This document shows positions 1-6,203 of a stretch of 10,946 nt of DNA, piece by piece; position 1 is the stretch's first letter; each line of letters begins with the position of its first letter. The DNA is from Planctomycetota bacterium (lineage in GTDB: Bacteria; Planctomycetota; PUPC01; JACPCR01). The stretch is taken from positions 1 to 10,946 of the forward strand of contig JASLXP010000312.1 in assembly GCA_030740295.1 (NCBI GenBank), given 5' to 3'. The notes below the pieces were generated by a model that was given only the letters and a program-made list of their open reading frames with translations, ran no database searches and was not told the origin of the DNA. A program made the position numbers and the translations under genes.

Positions 1-91
1 TTTCAGGTTCAGGTTGGGCGAGTTCGGTGGCTGGCGGTTGACCACATCCGACCAAAACAACAGGAATCAGAAAAGCTGCTCTGAACTGCAT
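1..91 (-). CDS. Lipoprotein, N-terminal fragment (gene runs off the left edge)
   Basis: Reading the minus strand from the ATG at 91-89 gives 30 open codons to the window edge. They begin MQFRAAFLIPVVLVGCGQPP and continue with a Pro/Glu/Ala-rich stretch. This is a classic bacterial lipoprotein signal: a short n-region with one Arg, a hydrophobic core, and a lipobox L-V-G-C with the modified Cys at residue 16. The mature part starts in a flexible low-complexity linker, as usual for lipoproteins. No function can be assigned because the body of the protein lies outside the window. The upstream Shine-Dalgarno is weak. The gene is divergent from the dioxygenase gene at 181, with 89 bases between the two starts. 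The lipobox makes chance unlikely, but the fragment is short. Confidence 0.62.
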   Translation of the reverse strand, partial: MQFRAAFLIPVVLVGCGQPPATELAQPEPE

Positions 92-180
92 TAGGTCTTA
101 CTTGAATGGCGTTGGATCATCTCGATAAGCTCCTTAACTGATTTTTATCTTAATTTTTCTCATAATCGAATTCGGACCCG
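92..180. promoter_or_regulatory. Divergent intergenic region, probable promoters in both directions
   Basis: These 89 bases separate two divergent starts, so they should carry both promoters. The part from about 134 to 170 is clearly richer in A and T than its surroundings. It contains CATAAT (161-166), which resembles a -10 element for the rightward genes, but no matching -35 stands out at normal spacing. No operator-like palindrome was seen. The plus-strand gene at 181 has no evident Shine-Dalgarno; the bases just before it read GGACCCG. Confidence 0.3.
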
Positions 181-1833
181 ATGCCGCAACCCTCGGCCTC
201 CACCCCTATAATCCATGCCATGGAAACCACAATCCCCAAAGGTCAGTTAACTGATGAAGACATGCGACGCTTCATCGTCAACGGTTATCACCGTGTCGAT
301 ACCGACATTGCGCCAGAGATCCACAGCAAGGTATTGGCTCGACTGAAGGCACATATTTCAGGTAAGGCCAATCCGGGCGATAACATCCTGCCCATGATTC
401 CCGAGCTTACTCAGGTGCTCAGTTCACCCGCCCTGGATGGCGCCCTCAGGAGCATCTTTGGTGACAGCTATTTCATTATGCCCCATCGTCACGTCCATGA
501 GCTCGATACCAATGACGACGGATCAGGGCGAAGCTCCTATCCCGGCTACTATCACCAGGACGCTCATGCCCCTCCCGTACGGACATGCCATCACTATCCC
601 CGCCACGCGCTGCTGCTCTATTCTGCCCAGGATGTTCCCCTGGACTTTGGGCCGACCCATGTGGTACCCGGAAGCCAGTATTATCGCGGACTGGGGAATG
701 ACGATTACCAGCGTGCTGTTGCCGGCGTCGCTCAACCAGGGTCGGTCTACATTGTCCATTTCGACATCGGCCATGGCGCCGGCGTAAACACCCGGGAAGA
801 ACGCCGGTACATGGTCAAATTTGTCGCCATGCGGCGAGAAGAACCATCAGCACCGACCTGGGCTATGCAAAATCCTGCCTGGCAGCCACCCGAAGAAATC
901 CGGGCGAACGAATCCAATGAGATTCTCTGGCCCCATATCTGGGACTGGCTGTGCGGCAAGAACAACCGCCACGAGAGTTGGCAGAAGGGACAGGCCTCGG
1001 AACCCGTCCGCAACATTGAAGTGCTGCTCGCCACTATCGAAGGGGATGGCGAACCAGTGGAGAAGGCTCGAGCCATTCAGTCGTTAGCCCGACATCAGAA
1101 TTCCGAGGCCGTTTCCGCCCTTGTCTCCTGTCTGAACCATTCCGACCAGGCCATCCGCACTAATGCCATCTACGCCCTGGGTGCTATAGGTCAAATCGCA
1201 GTTGACCCGCTGATCGATTATCTGAAGGAAGTGATCTTGTCTGACGAGTCGCCATCGATGATGGTGCGGCCCGCCGGCTGGGGCAATCCCATCGTCATGG
1301 ATGATGCCGCATTTGCCCTGGCGGCCGTCGGTCCGGACGCGGTGCCGGCGCTGATTGATCTGCTGTCCCACGAATACGAATGGGCCAGGATCAACGCTGT
1401 TTTCGCGCTCGGGGAAATCGGACCGGCAGCCGCACCCGCTAAGAAACGCCTGGCAGACCTGCTGAAAGATCCGTCGTCTCGTGTCAGCCGCACGGTACTC
1501 GATGCCATCGGCAGCATTCAGGGCGACCTCAGTGAAGTGGCTGAAGGCATGACGGAGATCCTGGTGTCAAAGGACACTGCGGAGGATGGCTCCTCGCAGG
1601 ATGCCCGAATTAAGGCCGCAGTCGCTTTTGCACGCTGTGGCGCGGAGTCGCAAATCGCTGAGCCCGCGTTGATCGAAGCTCTCGCTGATCCTGATTATCA
1701 CGTCCGCTATTTCGTGGCCCACGCACTCTCTGCCTTTGCCGGCCGCCGGGCGGTTCATGCCGCATCCTCATTTTTTGCATTCAGCAGTTGGAATCCCGAT
1801 AACCCATCGGGTTGCAGGGAGGAGGATGAATAA
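181..1833 (+). CDS. Phytanoyl-CoA dioxygenase (PhyH) family protein with C-terminal HEAT repeats
   Basis: Residues about 22-220 form a PhyH-type Fe(II)/2-oxoglutarate dioxygenase domain. The iron-binding H-x-D is His125-Gln-Asp127 in YYHQDAH. A typical PhyH turn, FGPTHVVPGS, lies at 156-165. The distal His is most likely His198 in IGHGAGVN, followed by an Arg cluster at 205-209 for the 2-oxoglutarate carboxylate. The enzyme should therefore be active; such proteins hydroxylate small molecules or lipids, and the substrate cannot be read here. Residues about 285-535 are HEAT/PBS-lyase-like helical repeats (for example NAIYALGAIG, NAVFALGEIGP, RYFVAHALSAF), a protein-interaction scaffold. At 550 residues it is much longer than a usual PhyH protein (roughly 250-300), because of this extension. 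The last 30 residues do not look like a repeat. Codon 14 (ATG at 220) is an alternative start; neither has a good ribosome site. The gene overlaps the next one by 8 bases. Confidence 0.88.
   Translation: MPQPSASTPIIHAMETTIPKGQLTDEDMRRFIVNGYHRVDTDIAPEIHSKVLARLKAHISGKANPGDNILPMIPELTQVLSSPALDGALRSIFGDSYFIMPHRHVHELDTNDDGSGRSSYPGYYHQDAHAPPVRTCHHYPRHALLLYSAQDVPLDFGPTHVVPGSQYYRGLGNDDYQRAVAGVAQPGSVYIVHFDIGHGAGVNTREERRYMVKFVAMRREEPSAPTWAMQNPAWQPPEEIRANESNEILWPHIWDWLCGKNNRHESWQKGQASEPVRNIEVLLATIEGDGEPVEKARAIQSLARHQNSEAVSALVSCLNHSDQAIRTNAIYALGAIGQIAVDPLIDYLKEVILSDESPSMMVRPAGWGNPIVMDDAAFALAAVGPDAVPALIDLLSHEYEWARINAVFALGEIGPAAAPAKKRLADLLKDPSSRVSRTVLDAIGSIQGDLSEVAEGMTEILVSKDTAEDGSSQDARIKAAVAFARCGAESQIAEPALIEALADPDYHVRYFVAHALSAFAGRRAVHAASSFFAFSSWNPDNPSGCREEDE
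1763..1828 (+). promoter_or_regulatory. Possible mRNA structure masking the ribosome site of the mannonate-dehydratase-like gene
   Basis: CATCCTC at 1763-1769 is perfectly complementary to GAGGATG at 1822-1828, which holds the end of the Shine-Dalgarno and the ATG of the downstream gene. Inside this pairing lies a 6-bp hairpin, CCCGAT (1795-1800) with ATCGGG (1806-1811) and loop AACCC. The unusually strong purine run AGGGAGGAGG (1816-1825) directly abuts the ATG. Ribosomes finishing the upstream gene would open this structure, giving translational coupling. The complementarity is directly visible; the regulatory role is inferred. Confidence 0.35.
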
Positions 1834-2836
1834 ATCCGCCGATTCTGCCTCGCCCGTGGCTCTGCCCGATGGTATCCGGTTGTCCATAAGCATCCCGCCT
1901 GATCCATCCGAAGACGACCTCGCCTTCGTCAGGCAGCTCGGCGTCGACCACGTTTATACATGGCTCGGGGACCATCAGACCTCGTACGAGTGCCTGGTTG
2001 ACCTGAAAGGCCGTCTGAATGATCAGGGCCTCATTCTGTTTAACGCTGGCAATCTTCGACTCGGCAAATCAGACAGAATCCACCTCGCCCTGCCCGGACG
2101 GGATCAGGTCATTGCCGACTTCAAGGTCTTCATTCAGAACCTGAGTCGCGCAGGCATTCACACGACCACCTTCACGTGGGAACCGGACTGTGTTCAGAGC
2201 ACCGCGAATGAGCCGACCCGTGGGGGCGCCATGTCTCGGGCCGTTGATCTCGAAGCCTTGAAAGAGCAACCACCGACACATCAGGGGGCCTTCAGCCACG
2301 ATGACATCTGGGAGAACTACACGTATTTCATTCGAGAGATCATCCCGGTTGCCGAATCGGAAGGCGTGCGCCTGGCGCTTCACCCCAATGACCCGCCCCT
2401 GCCCGATATCAGTGGCATTCCCTGTCTCATCCATAATCGGGCGTGCTACGAGCGCGCGTTCGAGATTGCCGATAGTCCTAACCTCGGTATGGAGTTCTGC
2501 GTCGGTTGCTGGTCGGAAGGCGGTGAGGCCTTCGGCGATATTGCCGCAGGTATCAGAGACTTCGTAGCCGCGGGCAAAGTATTCATTGTGCACTTCAGAA
2601 ACATCAGTGCGCCGCTGCCTCATTTTGTCGAGACGTTCATTGACGATGGCTGCCAGGATATGGCAGCAGTTCTTGAGGAATTCCACCGTGCGGGCTTTCG
2701 CGGCACGCTCAGTCTCGACCACTTCCCCATGATGACCGCTGGTGAAGCGCCGTCCGTTGCCTTCGCCATCGGGTATGTGAAGGCGATGCTGGACGGGTTG
2801 CTTCGGCCAACTCCTCAGGCGGACGCAGTAAGCTGA
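1826..2836 (+). CDS. Mannonate dehydratase-like (UxuA family) TIM-barrel enzyme
   Basis: This 336-residue protein resembles the xylose-isomerase-like TIM-barrel family that includes UxuA, which dehydrates D-mannonate to 2-keto-3-deoxygluconate in glucuronate breakdown. Family motifs appear in order: LALHPNDPPLPDISGIP (183-199), GMEFCVGCWSEGG (221-233), VHFRNI (255-260), DGCQDMAAVL (274-283) and LSLDHFPMM (295-303). The likely metal ligands are His186, Cys225, His256 and Asp298, all present. It is somewhat shorter than E. coli UxuA (about 394 residues), so it may act on another sugar acid. I chose the ATG at 1826 because AGGGAGGAGG lies directly before it. The open frame extends upstream to an ATG at 1736, but that stretch lies inside the upstream coding region and has no family similarity. 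It is probably co-transcribed with the dioxygenase gene. Only 16 bases separate its stop from that of the convergent operon, and no terminator hairpin is visible there. Confidence 0.82.
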   Translation: MNKSADSASPVALPDGIRLSISIPPDPSEDDLAFVRQLGVDHVYTWLGDHQTSYECLVDLKGRLNDQGLILFNAGNLRLGKSDRIHLALPGRDQVIADFKVFIQNLSRAGIHTTTFTWEPDCVQSTANEPTRGGAMSRAVDLEALKEQPPTHQGAFSHDDIWENYTYFIREIIPVAESEGVRLALHPNDPPLPDISGIPCLIHNRACYERAFEIADSPNLGMEFCVGCWSEGGEAFGDIAAGIRDFVAAGKVFIVHFRNISAPLPHFVETFIDDGCQDMAAVLEEFHRAGFRGTLSLDHFPMMTAGEAPSVAFAIGYVKAMLDGLLRPTPQADAVS

Positions 2837-2852
2837 CGTGGCAAGGGAGTCA

Positions 2853-5800
2853 TCATTCCAGCAATCCCCCAACGACTGGGATCACCATGCGCGTAATTGC
2901 ATTCATCTTTCCCTTTGCATCCGCGAAATCGACGTAACTGAGGATGAGCTCGTTGGCCGGCATGACCTCCATGACGCCCTGAACTTCGCGGCCGTACCCC
3001 GGTTGGGTGTTGATGATGCCGCGGAAGATGCCGGTGTTTTTGTCGGTCTCATCGAGAATGAAGACCTCGACGTCCTCATTTCCACCGCGCACCTCGATGC
3101 TGACCACCACCGTGTCCTTTTCGTAAGAATAAACATTGCGGTCGGGGTCGACGATGGTCAAAAGGAAGGAGTGTCCGGGCAACAGGGCCCGGGCCGGAGT
3201 CCACTTTTCATCCACCAGGTTCACCTGGAGCCTGGGGTCTGTGCCAAGAAGAATGAGGTCGCCCCATGCATCGGGATGGTTGGCCGCTGTTTCGTATGCA
3301 GTGCGCGTCCAGTGGCTGCCCGTTGATCCCCGGTTACTGCCCGGCGGGCCGTAAGCCACCATGCTGTTGAAACCGATGATCCAGCCCGGCGATAACACTT
3401 TCCGATTGAAGAGGGTGCGCGGAAAGAATATCTCGACGCTGTATCCGCTCTCATCTTTTTGCGACACACGAAAGGGCGTGTCCGCGCTCGGCCGCCGTCC
3501 CTGCGGCAGGAACTCTTTCGCCGATGCCTTGACTCCGCGGAACTGCTTCGTCTTGGCGTCCCGCTGCGAAGAAATAACTCTCTCGACCCCGGTCACTGAA
3601 GGATCGACATCCGTGCCCAGCGGGAGAATTAAGAATTCCTGAGTGTGCGGCTCGCCCCGGTTTGTGTTGCGCGCGTTCAGGGCATCAAAGCACACCCGAA
3701 AGCTCTCGCCCCGATAGGCCCAGTCGACGGTCATGATCTTCTTATAACCGATGCCGGCATAACCGGCGCGTACCTGCACTGGCAGATAGATATCCTCTTC
3801 CTTGATGTCGACGCGATACGCGAAGTAATAGCCCTGGTAATTCCAACCGGCGTAAACCTGAATGGGCTGGACACCCCGCGGTCCTTGCTTCAGGAACAGG
3901 GGACGAAGATTTACCCACTCGCTCAGATCGCCGTCAAACTTCGGATGCCGGGTAAGGAACGGGATGCCTTCGACAATCGGCGTCTTGTAATTGAATTCCA
4001 TCTCTTCGACCGGCACCTGGGCCTCTGCGAAACCCCACTCTTTAGCGGGCGGCGCACCAATGAAGCGGCCGTGCTGCAAGGCAAGCTCCGGATAACCTGT
4101 TGCCATCCAGTGAGGCACCATGTCCGTCTTCATGGGCTGCAAATTCGCGCCGTGCCCTTTACTGCCGCCCAGGAGCAGCGCAAGCATCGGCGCACTTGTA
4201 TCGGGCACGCCGTCTCTGGTCAGCCTGGCCAGATCCTGGTTGCGTCCCTGTTTGGCGCTTTCCCGGGCGGTGAGCGTTTCTTTCACCGGGTCAGCGTAAT
4301 CGACTCCTTCCACAAATTTGGCCAGACTCGACGTCAGCCAACCACCGGTCAGGACGTTGGTGATGGTGTAATCGATGACGTTGTCGACGGCCTGTTGATA
4401 AAGCTCGTTCAGACGTTTCGAACGCGCTTCCACATAGGCGCTGAGATGCGGCTGTTTTTCGAGGATCTGTGAAAGCTCCTGCAACTCGCCGTCGATGTCC
4501 TCCTGCCTTTCCGGAACGTTTGTTCTGTCACCCAGGACGTCGCGAAAGCTCCGGTGGCTTCCTGCGCTGAAGATGATCTGGCCGAAGCGTTTTCTGGAAC
4601 AGACCTTTTCCTGAAGATCTTTTTCCAGCACCGGAATGATGGCCTTCTCAAACGCGGCCACTGCCTCCTCCACCCCGGTGTTCTTTTCGAGGATGCCCTT
4701 CCGGAACTGCGAACGGGCGAAGTCCTTCAGCAGCTTGGTCAGCCCCTTGACCATCCCCCCAATGAATCTTTCGTACATCTCGTCCTGCTTCTTCGGGTCG
4801 GCCAGCAACTGGAAACGGAGCAGCATGCTGAGCTCCGCACGTTTGCGGAAATCCAGAGTTCTTCCTTCAGTGCCTTTCAAGAACGCCCTTGCCTTGCTGT
4901 CAATTTCGCCTGCGATGGCATTCCGTTCATCGAGTAGCTTCAGCAGCGCCTCTTGCGATTGGCGCTCTTCGACGGCCTCCTTCAAACGGGCGCTCGCCAG
5001 CAGCAGATCTTCCCAGCGATCGTCGAGCTCTTCGGCCAGGTCAACGTAGTGATCCTGAATCTCGGTGAGGTATTCGTTGAGCAACCCGTCGTTCAGATGA
5101 GTAATGTAGAGATTGCCGTCGAGATTGTGCTCGTCGAGCAGACCATACATGACCGAATACCACGAAGCGGTTGGATAGACTCCTCGAGGACGAATCGTGC
5201 CGACATGCAGGCGCTTTATTTCTGAATGACCTTCAAAGGCACGCTTAAGAATCCAGTCGTCGAGTGTCCCCGTGTAGGGCTGAAAATTCTTGATCCACCT
5301 TCGCCGCTTTTGCCGTTCCTCTTTCCAGGCTTGAAGACCTTCTTCCGTCCAATCTTCGGCGGCCGCTCTTTTCAGGCCCGCAAGAATGCTCTGAAAGGCC
5401 GTGGCCGAATTCATCCGTGACCAGACCAGGTAACGCTGCCAGCCGTAGCGTCCGTTAAAGATGATGCCGAAGGCCGCGGCGAAATGTGGGTTGTTCCGCT
5501 TTCCACGAATGACATTTACAGCGATGTTCTCGAGGAGAACCGAGGCGACTGATTTTCGATACCACTCCAGGGATTTCATTTTTGCACGCTTTGTCTGCGT
5601 TTTGACCCGGTGCCTGTAAAGCTCCTGATTCATCAGCTCGTGGGCTTTGTCTTCGAGTGCTTTCTGGCGTGCGTTGATTTCTTCAGCAGTGAGCTGCCCC
5701 TCTGCGATCTCGACGGCCACGGCCTTCAGCTCGGCTTCGAGCCCCCTGGAAACTCGTTGGGCGATCCCCTGGAGTACGACCTCCTCGAGCATTTCGCCTT

Positions 5801-6203
5801 CGCCGCCCATGAGCTTGGAAACATCGCCTTGCAGCGAATCCGTCATGGCCTCCTGGACCACGGATTCCGGGTCGGGCGGCGGGGGCGGCATGGTGATTTT
5901 GCCTTTCAACTCCTCGGCCATGCGGCGTGCAATCTTGGACTGCCGGATACGCTTCTCGTAAGCAGTCTCCTCGCGGCCCGTTCCGGCGCTCTTCATGAAA
6001 CTCGAGGCAGGTGTTGAAAGAATTCCGAGCGCCGTGCCAGCCCCAACCACGAAGACCAACAGCCACAACCAGATTCCGGAGCCCATTGGCTTCTGCTGAA
6101 TGTCTTCCACCAGAGGCCGGATCGGCCTGAAGCCAGGCGACTCAAAATCCGGAAATGGCCCGGCGCCTTTGGCGCGGTACGTTTCTGTGGTTTTTGATTT
6201 CAT
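2853..6203 (-). CDS. Large membrane-anchored periplasmic protein with helical regions, CBM9-like domain and C-terminal Ig-like domain
   Basis: I do not recognise this 1116-residue protein as a named family. Residues 1-43 are polar and basic, 44-64 form one membrane helix (IWLWLLVFVVGAGTALGILST), and no cleavage site follows, so it should be an N-in anchor with the rest in the periplasm. A proline run, MPPPPPDPE, lies at 105-113. Residues about 75-215 and 370-620 are highly charged, Leu/Glu/Lys-rich and probably helical or coiled coil. Residues about 750-990 resemble family-9 carbohydrate-binding (DOMON-like) domains, starting KFDGDLSEWVN and including VDWAYRGESFRVCFDALN and YSVEIFFPRTLF. Residues about 1012-1100 look like an Ig-like surface-protein module, with DETDKNTGIFRG at 1061-1072. 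It is the last gene of the exb operon; its ATG overlaps the preceding stop as ATGA. The ribosome site is weak, so coupling is likely. Topology recalls TonB, but the membrane helix lacks TonB's His. Confidence 0.85.
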   Translation of the reverse strand: MKSKTTETYRAKGAGPFPDFESPGFRPIRPLVEDIQQKPMGSGIWLWLLVFVVGAGTALGILSTPASSFMKSAGTGREETAYEKRIRQSKIARRMAEELKGKITMPPPPPDPESVVQEAMTDSLQGDVSKLMGGEGEMLEEVVLQGIAQRVSRGLEAELKAVAVEIAEGQLTAEEINARQKALEDKAHELMNQELYRHRVKTQTKRAKMKSLEWYRKSVASVLLENIAVNVIRGKRNNPHFAAAFGIIFNGRYGWQRYLVWSRMNSATAFQSILAGLKRAAAEDWTEEGLQAWKEERQKRRRWIKNFQPYTGTLDDWILKRAFEGHSEIKRLHVGTIRPRGVYPTASWYSVMYGLLDEHNLDGNLYITHLNDGLLNEYLTEIQDHYVDLAEELDDRWEDLLLASARLKEAVEERQSQEALLKLLDERNAIAGEIDSKARAFLKGTEGRTLDFRKRAELSMLLRFQLLADPKKQDEMYERFIGGMVKGLTKLLKDFARSQFRKGILEKNTGVEEAVAAFEKAIIPVLEKDLQEKVCSRKRFGQIIFSAGSHRSFRDVLGDRTNVPERQEDIDGELQELSQILEKQPHLSAYVEARSKRLNELYQQAVDNVIDYTITNVLTGGWLTSSLAKFVEGVDYADPVKETLTARESAKQGRNQDLARLTRDGVPDTSAPMLALLLGGSKGHGANLQPMKTDMVPHWMATGYPELALQHGRFIGAPPAKEWGFAEAQVPVEEMEFNYKTPIVEGIPFLTRHPKFDGDLSEWVNLRPLFLKQGPRGVQPIQVYAGWNYQGYYFAYRVDIKEEDIYLPVQVRAGYAGIGYKKIMTVDWAYRGESFRVCFDALNARNTNRGEPHTQEFLILPLGTDVDPSVTGVERVISSQRDAKTKQFRGVKASAKEFLPQGRRPSADTPFRVSQKDESGYSVEIFFPRTLFNRKVLSPGWIIGFNSMVAYGPPGSNRGSTGSHWTRTAYETAANHPDAWGDLILLGTDPRLQVNLVDEKWTPARALLPGHSFLLTIVDPDRNVYSYEKDTVVVSIEVRGGNEDVEVFILDETDKNTGIFRGIINTQPGYGREVQGVMEVMPANELILSYVDFADAKGKMNAITRMVIPVVGGLLE

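Noticed and set aside
1736..1825. Upstream 30-codon extension of the mannonate-dehydratase-like frame to an ATG at 1736
   Set aside because: It lies inside the dioxygenase gene, reads as His/Pro/Arg-rich sequence without family similarity, and the ATG at 1826 has a far better ribosome site.
2837..2852. Terminator between the convergent genes
   Set aside because: Only 16 bases lie between the stops. They contain no inverted repeat and no T-run, so I cannot support a terminator here.
2069..2872. Minus-strand open frame of 267 codons opposite the mannonate-dehydratase-like gene
   Set aside because: It has no recognisable motif and mirrors a gene whose metal ligands and family motifs are all present on the other strand. 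It also overlaps the end of the convergent operon.
3645..4472. Plus-strand open frame of 275 codons inside the 1116-residue protein gene
   Set aside because: Its composition is rich in Arg, Gly and His with no domain pattern, as expected for the antisense of a long gene. There is no ribosome site or flanking partner.
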